Below the pieces are notes generated by a model, which made no database searches, had not been told where the DNA came from, and saw only the letters and a list, made by a program, of their open reading frames with translations. The position numbers and the translations under genes were made by a program. Below, piece by piece: positions 13,064-24,627 of a stretch of 64,000 nt of DNA; the stretch's first letter is position 1, and every line of letters starts with the position of its first letter. The stretch covers positions 37,335,659 to 37,399,658 of the forward strand of contig NC_085871.1 of NCBI RefSeq assembly GCF_034702125.1. The letters run 5' to 3'. This DNA is from Engraulis encrasicolus. Lineage: Eukaryota; Chordata; Actinopteri; Clupeiformes; Engraulidae.

Positions 13064-13199
13064 GATAGGGGGCTCTAAAGCATTACATACAACTCAGAAA
13101 AGTGGCTTTATGTTAATAATAGTGCAGTTGCCCTATGAGGGAATTTCTAATGTCATCTTCTAGTGGTGATTTATTAGTACTGTAGTTGGCCACTGGCAC

Positions 13200-13203
<4 letters not shown>

Positions 13204-13263
<60 letters not shown>
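13204..13263. repeat. (TA)n microsatellite
   Basis: About 30 TA units; target of the Tc1 insertion, with a few TA units also on the far side (14871-14880). Confidence 0.95.
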
Positions 13264-13266
<3 letters not shown>

Positions 13267-14870
13267 TGAGTCCAATATGTATTTGATCCCTTGCTGATTT
13301 TGTTGGTTTGCCTACTAACAAAGACATGATCAGTCAATAAATGTTATGATAATATGTATTCTAATATGGAGAGACAGAATATCAAAAAGAAAATCCAGAA
13401 ATTAACTTAAGAGAATATATATTAATTTATTTCCATTTCATCGAGCAAAATAAGTATTTGATCCCCTGCCAACTGATAACAGTTCCGGGCCCACAGACCA
13501 GATGGACACTTCCGATCAACTTGTCATCTGAATTAAAGACACCTGTACATACTAACATGCATAAAAGACACATTGAATCAGCAGAATCAGTCCATAGTAT
13601 GAGTGAATCAGTCACACTCCAACCTCACCAGCATGGGAAACACCAAAGAGCGGTCAAATGAGATCAGGGACAATATTTTAAACCTGAACAAAGATAAAAT
13701 GGGCTGCAAAGCCAGAAGAAAGAGACTGGGTATTAATGACCCAACTGTTGATGCATTTCTTCCAAAATGTGAGGAATACAAAATGACTATCCATCAGCCT
13801 GTCTGGGGTTTTATACAAGATTTGACCTTTTGTAGGGATTTGATAATCATGAGAACAGGAAGAAAGCACCCTAGACCTGTACGGGATGAACTAGGCAATG
13901 ATATCAAAGCTACTGGGACCAAAATCACTGAGAAAACTACTGGTAGCACTCAATGCCACAGAGGTTTAAAATCCTCTAGTGCACACATGGTACCTCTACT
14001 TCAGAAGGAACTTATGCAGTCCCACCTGAGGTTTGCCAACGGGCATCAGACTGGTTTAGGATATGATAAGGAGGCACTGTAGTCAGATGAAACCAAAATC
14101 AAGCTGTTTGGCATTAACACAATTCAATGTGTTTTGAGAAAGAGAACTGCTGTCTATGATCCCAAGAACACCCTCCTCACCATCATGCATGAAAGTGGTA
14201 TCATTATGGTTTGAGGGTGTTTGTCTGGCAAAGACACAGGACAACTTCACATCATCAACGAATGGATGGAGGGAGAAATGTAATGTGCAATCCTGAGTGC
14301 AAACGTCCTTCCCTCCTCCACTACACTGAAGGTGGGCCATTTTTGGATCTCCCAACATGACAATAATACACAACATACAGTCAACGCAACGAAGGAGTGG
14401 CTCTATAAGAAGCATATTAAAAGTAGTGAAGTGGCCTAGACAGTCTCCAAATATTAACCCTATAGTAATTCTATGGAGGGAACTGAACCTCCCATTTGCC
14501 AAGCTACAGCCACAAACTATTAATGTTTTAGAGATACTCTGCAAAGAAAAATGGCCAAAAATATTTTCTACTATATGCACAAACATTGTCATCAACTAAA
14601 AGAAGCATCTGACCTCAGTGCTAGACAACTAGGGCTTTGCCACAAAGCACTTTATCTTCTTTAGCTAGAGGGGTCAAATACTTATTTGCCTAAATTAAAT
14701 ACAAATAAATTAAAATATATTATTTTAAGCTATTTTCTGGAATTTCTTTTTGATATTTTGTCTCTTCATGTTTGAATACATATTATCATAAATTTATAGA
14801 CTGATCATGTCTTTATTAGTGGGCAAACCGGCAAAATCAGCAAGGGATCAAATACATATTGGACTCACTG
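13264..14870. mobile_element. Tc1-type transposon (1607 bp)
   Basis: Inverted repeats of about 140 bp starting CAGTGAGTCCAATATG, flanked by TA (13262-13263, 14871-14872), with inner copies of the TATTTGATCCC motif (about 13450 and 14668), i.e. the IR/DR layout of Tc1 elements. It landed in a (TA)n tract. Confidence 0.93.
13634..14598 (+). pseudogene. Degenerate Tc1 transposase
   Basis: Begins MGNTKERSNEIRDNILNLNK, the usual Tc1 N-terminal helix-turn-helix region, and continues to about 14082 in one frame (GRKHPRPVRDELGN, LKSSSAHMVPLLQKE). The catalytic part follows in shifted frames with stops. Not functional. Confidence 0.85.
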
Positions 14871-15420
14871 TATATATATATTGAGGTCAGGTCATAAATA
14901 GACCTTTGCCGTCATATGTGTCAGAGTAGGCTACTGTAGCAGCTCGTAGGTGGTCTTAGCATACAGTAATGACAGTACAGTTGTGCTGCTCTCGAGTAGC
15001 ACAAGCACAAAGGTTTAAGGTTGAAAGGCTTAGATAATAATCAATAATACAGAGCGGAATGATATAAGTTATGAAAATAGTGAAGCGTTTCGTTGGAAAA
15101 CAGTGTATCCACAATTTTTGACTTTTGCATTTTATTATTGGAAATGACTGTTCAGACGTCCTATCATCTATGTGTGAATTTTTGCCATTCAATTTTTTTG
15201 TGAACATACTTTTTAAACCTATATAAAATGGATTTTGCAATGAAATGCCTTACACAAAAATGTCAATTTCCCCAAATTCCGTAAAATGGATATATACCAT
15301 TTTGCAATAAAACTCTTTAGTTAGAATGCTCTCTTTTCGCACTATGCATTGGATAGTGTCTTTAGAAAGCCCTGTAGCCCTTTGTATTACTGTAGATGGT
15401 ATCGCAGGTGCCATTCACTG

Positions 15421-15574
15421 CAGTGGTGTAGTCTACTTTTTTGAGGTGGGTATACTGTATATATTATTCTATTCTAAATAATGGATTAATCAATATTAAG
15501 TGGGTATCCTGAAATCCCTGAAATTTTGAAGTGGGTACTGCGTATACCTGCGTTCTGCGTAGACTACACCACTG
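15421..15574. mobile_element. hAT MITE (154 bp)
   Basis: CAGTGGTGTAGTCTAC ... GTAGACTACACCACTG; flanks ATTCACTG and AGTCACTG agree at 7 of 8. Confidence 0.8.
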
Positions 15575-15614
15575 AGTCACTGTGCAAAAGCTTAAATAAC
15601 ATGATAGCCAACTA

Positions 15615-16365
15615 GTGTTGCACCGATACCGATACCAGTATCGGTGGATCGGCACTAAAATGGTGGTATCGGTATCGGCGAGTACCAACAAATAGGGTAC
15701 CGATACCATTTACAGGTGCTTGTATGACACTTAAAGGGACACTGTGCAGGAAATGGTCAAAAAAGGTACTGCAACTATGCTGCTTATTGAAATTGGGCTG
15801 CCTATTGCCAAATTTGACCTTGACATGAAAGTTCACAAAGTGTTAAACAAATATTTTCTATTATGGTCCAAGTTCAGTCATTTTTGCAGCTAAAAATGGC
15901 TATTTTTGGTAATTCAAAATGGCAGACCGTGGAGAAGATCCCCCTTTTTATGTATGAAAAGTGTAATTTTTCCAGTCATAATGAATACTTAGAATTTGAT
16001 GGTGGTGGCAAGTATTCATGAAAAAGGTAACATTAGTGAATGGGCAGCATGAATTCTGGAAATAAACAACTAAAAATCTCACACAGTGTCCCTTTAAACA
16101 GCCTCGAAATTAGTTAATTCATAAGAGGTATTTAAAACGTTTTGCTGGATTCACTTTGTATTAGTCTTCTTCCTGTTTCACAAAGGTAGACAGCAGCCTG
16201 ACAAAGCCATGCAATGATTTTACATCCAAGTAGTATGCACTACAGCCATTCATATATTTACATTTCAAATAGGGTGGTATCGGTATCAGTATGGTATCAG
16301 TATCGGCCGATACTGCACACCCAAGTATCGGGTATCGGGGCCAAAAAATGGTATCGGTGCAACAC
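15615..16365. mobile_element. hAT-like element with GTATCGG repeats, hosting a TTAA MITE
   Basis: Inverted ends GTGTTGCACCGATACC / GGTATCGGTGCAACAC with clustered GGTATCGG words at both ends. Interrupted by the TTAA element at 15735-16093. No target duplication found. Confidence 0.65.
15735..16093. mobile_element. TTAA MITE copy 1 (359 bp)
   Basis: AGGGACACTGTGCAGG ... CTCACACAGTGTCCCT between TTAA target sites (15731-15734, 16094-16097), as for piggyBac- or Kolobok-type elements. Confidence 0.85.
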
Positions 16366-16369
16366 ATTA

Positions 16370-18010
16370 CCAGTTAACAGATTTAAGACATTGTCATAGC
16401 CATTTTGGTTACACTGAGGTTACAACAGAGGCACTGTATGAAAGGCAGAGGCACTGTATTGTTTGGATTGGAAATTAATTACTTGAATAACACCTCAAGT
16501 ATTCTGTCTCTGAAATGATCCGATTCCTAGGGAAATATGTAGGTCTAGACCAACAGAAGTTTGTAGTTTGTTTAGAGATCCACCACATCGACAACAAGTG
16601 CGAAACCAGCTTTCCATCAAGCTTTAGGTGGTATTTTAAATGGTTTAGACTGATCTCCCCTACAAGAAAATGGATTGATGGTTGTAAATTCGTCATCTGC
16701 CGCCAATCTAGTCTTGAGGTGCAGTGAAAGAGAGAATGGCTGATAAGTGGTGACGTGTCCACCTCAGACTTAGTCATCGTTTACGGTTTCTCAACGTCGA
16801 AATAAAGTTGATTAATTTCTTAATGCGTACTCAACCAACCAATCAGAACACACCATTCTATTTGAGAGGGCCATGAGGACATTTAAACTGTATGTGATCA
16901 GATTCAGCACTAATTAAATGGTCACTATTTTGTTATCTATTATTAACCCATCAACATTATTTAAAAACAACCTCTTGAATATTAGTCAACCAGTCTGTCT
17001 GCTTTGAACACTAACTTTTTTCATCTCTATTGTGATGACAGGAAGTAGGCCTGTGTGTATAGTCACCAAATGTCTAACGAAAGTACGCCACCCTGTGTTC
17101 AGTACATGGCAGGAACTTTGGTATAGGATTCAGATTCTGGTAGGTAGGCTACAGATCGAACAATGTGGTGACAAAAACTATCCCAAGACTTGAAACTCAC
17201 GGCCACTTGAGTCGAGTGCCCTCCAAATGCATCATGAATGAATGCTGGAATTGGGTCATACTATGGTGACTGGTGTTGGTGGTATGTGATTTGTTGCCAT
17301 TGTCAATTCCATGGTTACATGTTATGCAATCAAGGTGTTATGGTCAAGTTGAGCTGGGGGCTTTTGAGCATTTTTTGGGCTGGACATCTGACAACCCACT
17401 GTTCTTGTGAGACAAAACAAAATTGACAAATTTACAACATTCAGTCAACATTCATCATGTTTTTTCTGCTTGCACACTGAACTCTTAACTCTTGTTGGTA
17501 TACCAGGCTGTGTTGACATACAGTTTCTTGGTCATTTACAAACATTTGTAAACATTTTGTGAATAATTAGTTCATTAGACTACCTATTTATTTATTATTT
17601 CAAGTATTTATAAGCTTTAAGCTTATAAGCTATTCCAAAGTGTGCCCATCCAGTTAACACCTCTCATAAGGGTTCCATGAAATATTGAGAAGTTGGCATG
17701 GCTCTGATGAGACGGAGAGTCGTTGATTTTTTTTTTTGGTCAAAATGTTAGCAGGTAAACTCAATCAAAAAAGTCAGGTGGACTGACAGCGGCATCAGAT
17801 ATGGAATGAGGCATTACTGAAACATGGATTACCAATTCATGGCTGCATTATTAGTAAGAGTAATGCATTGATGTATGGCTTACACACAGATGTATTTTGT
17901 TATCACAAAATGAGTGATGCAAGTAAATAACTGTTAGCATGAATTTCAAGGGCTCCTCATGGGTTTGTGTTTGTCCGTTCATGGTAGAGCATGTCATATT
18001 TTTATAGTTT
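16370..18010. other. No gene recognised
   Basis: Diverged repeat DNA, including a fragment of the TTGCCAGAT MITE family near 17340-17395; no exon seen. Confidence 0.4.
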
Positions 18011-18355
18011 GTTTCCAGGATTCATGCTGCTCATTCACAAATGTTACCTTTTTCACAACTACCAGTAGGCCTACTTACCACAACCATCAAATTATAAATA
18101 TTATATGACTGGGAAAACTACACTTCTCATACATGAAAAGATGGATCTTCTCCATGTCCGCCCTTTTGACTTTGCAGTTATAGACATTTTACCGGCAAAA
18201 CTTACTCTACTTTGGTCATGCTAGTGAATATTAGCTTATTACTTCGCAAGTACTCATGAAAAGATCAATTTTGGGATTAGGCAGCACAGTTGCAATGAGC
18301 AGTGTAGTTGCAATACCTACTTTGGCCACCATCCCCCTACATAGTGCATCTTTAA

Positions 18356-18702
18356 AGGGACACTGTGCAGGAAATGGTCAAAAAAGGTACTGCAACTATG
18401 CTGCTCATTGAAACTGGGCTGCCTATTGCCAAATTTGATCTTTACATGAAAGTTTACTAAGTAATAAACTAATGGCCCAAGTACAGTCATTTTTGCAGCT
18501 AAAAATGGCTATTTTTGGAAATTCAAAATGGCGGACCATGGAGAAGATCCCCCTTTTCATGTATGAAAAGTGAAATTTTTCCAGTCATAATGAATACTTA
18601 GAATTTGACAGTGGTGGTAAGTATTCATGAAAAAGGTGACATTAGTGAATGGGCAGCATGAATTCTGGAAATAAACAACTAAAAATCTCACACAGTGTCC
18701 CT
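18356..18702. mobile_element. TTAA MITE copy 2 (347 bp)
   Basis: The same family and orientation as 15735-16093, clearly similar over the full length; TTAA at 18352-18355 and 18703-18706. An older inverted copy abuts it at about 18015-18355 and another relic lies at about 7315-7480. Confidence 0.85.
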
Positions 18703-19032
18703 TTAAGGCTTTTTCCAATGCAGCAGTGCTGTTTCAGGCCACCACGGGCACCCTTTATCACAAAATAATACAAGACCAGTTACACCTCAGTACACGGGAG
18801 TGTGCTTTCCATCTGTGTTTCCAAAGACCATGTGAGGAGCAGTTTGAGGGCTGGGGACAAAGATTTTTCTGTAAAGACAGCGTATGGGACCTATAAACAT
18901 ACATAACGGGTAGGCTTATATGTGCATATTATGTCTATATGACGAGCAGGGTAAGGGGACAGCAGAGCAGACCTTTCTCTTCAAAGACAGTAGCCTAGTA
19001 GGGTACTTAAGTGATGACTCGCAGATGGTGGA

Positions 19033-19238
19033 CAGTGTTGCCAAATTGGGCGGTTCCGGCCCAATTAGGCTGCTTAGGATGGCCGTGTGTGGGAAAAAAA
19101 GGATTTTGGAGGAAAAAATGCAATGCAATGCAATTTTGTGGCCATAGAAATCAATAGAATTGGGCGGGATTTAGTGCTTCCAGGCGGGTTTTGAGAATTT
19201 TTTGGGCTGGAAATCATCAGCCTCATCTGGCAACCCTG
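19033..19238. mobile_element. hAT MITE (206 bp)
   Basis: CAGTGTTGCCAAATTGGG ... CTCATCTGGCAACCCTG with perfect duplication ATGGTGGA (19025-19032, 19239-19246). Confidence 0.9.
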
Positions 19239-19391
19239 ATGGTGGACCCTTTTATCATAGGACACCTTACACACCAGACCACCGCAGTCTATCAAGTCGA
19301 TTCAAGGCTTTATTGTCTGTGTCTTCAGATCATCTAAAATCATTATTGGAAATGTATTGGGTCTTGGCTCGATATTGGATGCAGTAACTAT

Positions 19392-19670
19392 CACTGTAAA
19401 AATGACTTATCAGAGATAAGACATGATAACTTAAATAATTAATTCTGCTATAAAACTGTACATTATCAGCATGGTTTAACTTGAAATCACAAGCTTACCA
19501 GCTGCCTCAGAATTCCAAGTTAATTTAAATCCTTATTGTAAGTTGTGTAAAGCTTTGAATTGCGGCACAACACAATTCCACACAACTTAAAATCACAAAT
19601 TAACCAGCTGCTTACCATAGGGATTTAAATTAACTTGGAATTCTGAAGCGGCTGGTATTTGTTTACAGTG
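19392..19670. mobile_element. Hairpin MITE (279 bp)
   Basis: CACTGTAAA ... TTTACAGTG ends. A strong inner inverted repeat (about 19498-19533 with 19620-19656; TTCCAAGTTAATTTAAATCC arm) would fold the middle into a hairpin. Confidence 0.6.
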
Positions 19671-20320
19671 TGAACACCTCTTATAAAGGTTTCAGGAAAT
19701 ATTTGAAGTTTGACATGGCTCTGGTCAGTGATATACAGTAAAAAGACTCTCGTTCATTTTTTTGTGTAGCCTCAAAATTTCGGCAGGTAAACTGTGTTAC
19801 GACAGAGCAGCGTCAGATCGCTATAGAGAGGGTGGCATAACATATGATGAGGGGCCATTGCTGAGGCAAGGATTAGGATATCAAGATTACAGTATTGTTA
19901 AAAAATAATTCATTATGAGGTCTTGCGTCCATGACCAGATTTGTTTTTATATACAGTAGTATACTGTATATATTAAAACACTGCTCGAGACTGAGCAACT
20001 GGTAAGTATAAGTTTCAAGGTCTTCTCTTGTCTTTGTGTTAGCCCACTAAGTCTTTTTCCTATAGATATATTTAGGCCTTATGCCATCACAAGACAACGA
20101 GAGAGTGCGGTAGGAAATGAGCCGGAGAGAGAGGACAAAGATTAAGAAATTACCTTTGTTCAGAATCGAACCTGGGACCCCAGCCTACTGAGCCACCTTG
20201 CCCTCTCTAAGGCTTTTTCTAATCCAGCAATTGTGTTCTTGGCCACCATGTGGCGATCTTTATCACAAAACAAGACTGGTCAGGTCACACCTCAACACAG
20301 TGGAGCACTCCCTCTACCTC

Positions 20321-20634
20321 TTAGCCTGGTAAACCAGCACCACCCGCTGGGCGCCGACATTTTTCAGCTGCGAGTGGGTCTGGCCTCGGATCTGAGAACG
20401 TTTTGAACACTGTGCCCTGAGTCTGGCAAAACCAATTACAACGCAGAGATTTGTTTTGAATCAAAGCGGGCAGGGTTTTGAGGGAGTGATGACGAAGCTT
20501 GCAACACCGTTGGGAAACTTGGCACGGTTTGAAAAAAACAACAGGTTGTTCTCATCAGCAATCGTCTGAGGTAAGGTTCATTGGGGCTAGACTAAATTAC
20601 TCCGGTCTCACATTTAGGCTGGTTTATCAGGCTA
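20321..20634. mobile_element. MITE (314 bp), TAGCCTGGTAAACCAGC ends
   Basis: TTAGCCTGGTAAACCAGC ... GCTGGTTTATCAGGCTA with TCTACCTC on both sides (20313-20320, 20635-20642). Confidence 0.8.
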
Positions 20635-20642
20635 TCTACCTC

Positions 20643-21281
20643 TCTCTCACAGTCGAGTTTTAAGCTAAACCTTGTGGCAAATGAGCAAATTCATCTATTT
20701 CGAAGTTGGTTTGACAAGTGTTCTTTTTCAGATAGATTTGTGTTTTAAATTACATTTGTATTTTAAATGTCAGATGAATGTCCAATATATTATTACTAAC
20801 AGAGGACAGGGGGTTGGAGAGAGCTCTTATTGTACAGGTGTTTTGTGTCTACTATATGTAGGAAGCAGTGTGAAGGAATGCAGAGCCCTCTCTCTCCAAA
20901 GACTGTCAGGAGAGATGTTGTCAGTTGCTCTACTGCAGGTTGTAAGTGCAATTGTCTCTCAATGCATATAATATACGTACCTCACATCCTGTGATAATGG
21001 TAAGTAACTTTGTATAAAGTGCCAACTAGGTGTGAATTTAAAAAAGATGATCGTGATCAAATATAGCCAATACCTGAGCCAATCGTCTGCTGATGCTGTA
21101 CCAATCATGTCATATTATGCAGTGCTGTTCTACACTTTTTGTGAATAATGTTTATTGAACTAAAGGAAATTTTACAAAATAACATGTCCCCTTCCAAATT
21201 GTGGGTATTACACAGAAAACAAACATATGTAGAACAACCCCAGCCAATGCTGTACTACCCTTGGTGTACTGCAGGCCTAAG

Positions 21282-21283
<2 letters not shown>
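20643..21283. other. No gene recognised
   Basis: No domain or splice pattern seen; ends at (TG)n. Confidence 0.4.
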
Positions 21284-21367
<84 letters not shown>

Positions 21368-21383
21368 GTGAGTGAGTGTGTGT
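21284..21383. repeat. (TG)n microsatellite
   Basis: Nearly pure TG. Confidence 0.97.
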
Positions 21384-21861
21384 GCACAAAATGAGCTGTG
21401 AAACGTTCAGAGATTTATTGGGTACATTGGCAAACATCGACAGTCATTACAAAAAAAATTACAATCAAGGTCACATGCAGTACAGTATCCGTTGCCCCAT
21501 CATTCATTTAAATAGCGTCTAGTCTTTTCCACCTAAAAGAAATGGCTGAGAGTGTTAAAATATTGGTGTGGAGTGAAGAGACTTCAGTGGACTTTGTTTA
21601 AGCCTCTGTAGGGTGGCAAAGTGAATGCACGTTTCTTTCACACGTTGATGAACCACTGATTTACGGAAAAAAGAAAAGACCCAAAAACACTAAAAGGGGA
21701 CTTTACTGTCACTGGATACCTCTCAAACAAATTGGATCTGTGTTTGTGTTTTCAATGCTCTCATCATCAACCGTCAGTACAATAGTGTCTTATTTTTCTT
21801 TTTTCCCTGTTTTTTTTAAATAATGCATGTGGGAAAACGTTTGAAGACATAACTAATAGAG

Positions 21862-22197
21862 CAGCAACCAGGGTGCTGAGGCCCCCTTCAGGGGTGCCGC
21901 GGAAACGTGGCTGATAAATAAATTGTGTAATATCATATTTATTTGTCTAAATTAATAAATTAATGCTTAGTCAGTGGAATCTTTTGTCTGCCATTTACGC
22001 ACAATGAAGTAAATGTAGGTCGCCCCAGCAAGCTGCAGCTTCAAACGTAGGTTGTGTGACGTCTCCAAATGTGTTACTTTTCTAAGCTTGTGTAGTATCA
22101 GATGCAATGCCATGTTACGGCTTGTTGGTTTGGGGTGCCTTGAAATTTTTCATGAATTGAAAGGGTGCCTTGCCTAAAAAAAGGTTGAGAAACACTG
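21862..22197. mobile_element. hAT MITE (336 bp)
   Basis: CAGCAACCAGGGTGCTG (left end partly eroded) ... AAAGGTTGAGAAACACTG with perfect duplication TAATAGAG (21854-21861, 22198-22205). Confidence 0.87.
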
Positions 22198-22506
22198 TAA
22201 TAGAGAACCGATAAAAACAACAGTATGAGAACAAAATGTCATTCACTTTGTGCTTTGAAAACTGCTCCAATTGGATGACCTATTCTGGAGTCATGAATTA
22301 CATACTGTACATACAGCTAATCATACTAATGGCATATTTTGCTTCAATTACAATGCTCAACACATTCGATTTATGTAATTGTGTACAAACAGCGTGAACT
22401 TTTATTCTACAAAGAACCAGCCCTGTTTTGAACTTCCCTCTGTGGATCAGCAAACAGTAGTATTAATTTCTTTATACATCCAGAGAATGAGAAACAGATT
22501 ATCAAC

Positions 22507-22512
22507 TTTATT
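22507..22512 (-). terminator. Candidate polyadenylation signal of gene B
   Basis: AATAAA on the minus strand only 22 bases after the gene B stop, giving a very short 3' UTR if used. A second AATAAA lies near 21418-21413. Confidence 0.4.
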
Positions 22513-22534
22513 TCTTCCCACAAACAGCCAGCAC

Positions 22535-22557
22535 TTAGCAGCCACACCAGCCAGCAT
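22535..22557 (-). CDS. Gene B exon 10: terminal WCGC tail and stop
   Basis: A strong acceptor (TTTTCTCCTCCTCTGCAG/AT) leads to D-AGWCGC and TAA. The same acceptor type, phase and WCGC-stop are found at 5269-5291 in gene A, which makes a chance match unlikely. It lies 1.3 kb below Ig7. Confidence 0.75.
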
Positions 22558-24561
22558 CTGCAGAGGAGGAGAAAACAGGAAACATTGGACGAAACTTTAT
22601 GAGGGTTGTTTGTAGCTCTTTGAGTGCCATGGACTTGAAAATGCGCCTTTTCAGAATGTAAGGCACAGTGCCAAAGATTTGATATATATATATTTTTTGA
22701 ATTTGAAAATGGCTAGCACTCAATGAGTTAATTACCATTGCACCTGATCATCTGTACAGTGATACCATAGGCTACAAACAATATGTATGTAGTGGTTTGG
22801 CATTGAAATAAAACAAATAACTTATTTTGCTGTAAAAACACTGTAAAACTGTTAAAAGGGCCTTAAGAGGCTCTAGGTTAGACTGCAATGATAAGATAGC
22901 TCCAGCTCCTACATACGTATTAGATTACATTACATTTACCAGATGCTTTCATCCCAAGTGACTTAGGCCCGACATATGCTTAATGCTTGCTGCACGCAAG
23001 ATGCTCAGATGCGTGCATACGGTGGGAAATGATAGCCCCATTGGCTGTCAACCCCCCTACACGATACCGCCAGTATCAAGTTTAGCAACTTTTACAGTGT
23101 CCTTCCTGTTACCACTTTTTAACCCATTATTTAAAAAGATATGGTTTCTATATTGATATTCACCAAATTCACAAGTAATATTCTTTCAAACTATATGATG
23201 TCTGCTCTTGTGACCTTGCACATTAGCTAGCCAGGACCAAATACGCCTGAAATTGTACATTACCATCAGTAACAAGAAGGACAATTTCAGGCTTATTTGC
23301 TCCTAGCCATATAGGTTGAAAGAATATTTTGCTCCTAGTCATATAGTTTGAAAGAATACTGCTTGTGAATTTGGTGAATATCAATATAGAAACCATATCT
23401 TTTTAAATTATGGGTTAAAAGTGGTAACAGGAAGGATACTGTAAAAGTCACCACCCCAAAAGTCCAATAAAATAACAAAATTCTATGTTAAATAAGACTG
23501 TATATTACTACTTTTTATGTGGTGAAAATCATTTTCCTGTGAGTGATGTAACCTCCTGTAAATTGTGTAATTTGGGGCATGAACCATTATTTTACAGGGG
23601 GTTCTTTATCTCAGTAACAGGATTGACATTAACTCAGGGGACACTGCAAAATGATTGAAAAATAAATAGATATTATACTTATGCATGTTGACAACATTGC
23701 TAACTGCTACATTACTCTTAGAACAACATAAGAAATAATGAAAACAATGTGATTTCATCTATAATGAACAAATGAGACACCTTGAAAGACAACTTTTTAC
23801 TGTGAGGGACAGGAATATGTACCGATTCAGTGAATCCCCCTATTACTAATCAACATTACGTGCGCATTTAAAAAAAACTTTGTTGTTACCTGTAACGTCA
23901 ACTGTTACACTGGCAGTGGCAGCCTCTTTAGTCTCGAGGTTTATCGCCTTGCAGACCAAGTCCTCCGTGGCCACGGAATGGCTGACGGTGAGCTCCACCT
24001 TGTTGCCGTGCAGTGTTGTCCCGTAGGCGTTCCAGATGTACATACAGGGCGGGGTGCACACAGCCGAGCACTCAAAAGTCGATTTCTGTCCCACCGCCAC
24101 TGACTTAGGCCCTGAGATGGTGACATTCTTTGGGCCACCTGCAGTGAAAGAAAAAGCAAATGGCTGGGGGAAAACTCCATTTAACAAATTGTTAACCTTG
24201 CCAATGATAGGCAGTCTCTTTGTTCAGTCCTTGTTCAGGCTCAACTACTCCCTAACAACATTGCTATGGCATTACTGAGAGCCTTTAGTAACAGATTAAG
24301 ACTTGCAATTGGTGACCAGCTGGTGATCTAGACAATTGGTGACAGTAGGGTTATGAGATTAAATAAAATGTATTTAAACAGAGTATTAAGATATTTTTTC
24401 TACTAAAGTGTCTTCATTAATATTTTTAGGATTTAATGGATGTATAAAAAAGATTTTAAAAAGTGACACAAATGGCTTTGTTTATCCAGTTGTGTTTCAG
24501 CACACACAGGCACCACCCTGTACACTATATTTCAGTATGAGTAAGAGGACACATCACCTTT

Positions 24562-24627
<66 letters not shown>

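Noticed and set aside
14083..14595. 170-residue minus-strand frame inside the Tc1 element
   Set aside because: Antisense to the degraded transposase; no known domain.
16475..16777. Overlapping open frames on both strands that might be an exon
   Set aside because: No recognisable domain, no matching splice pair, and the area is otherwise transposon remains.
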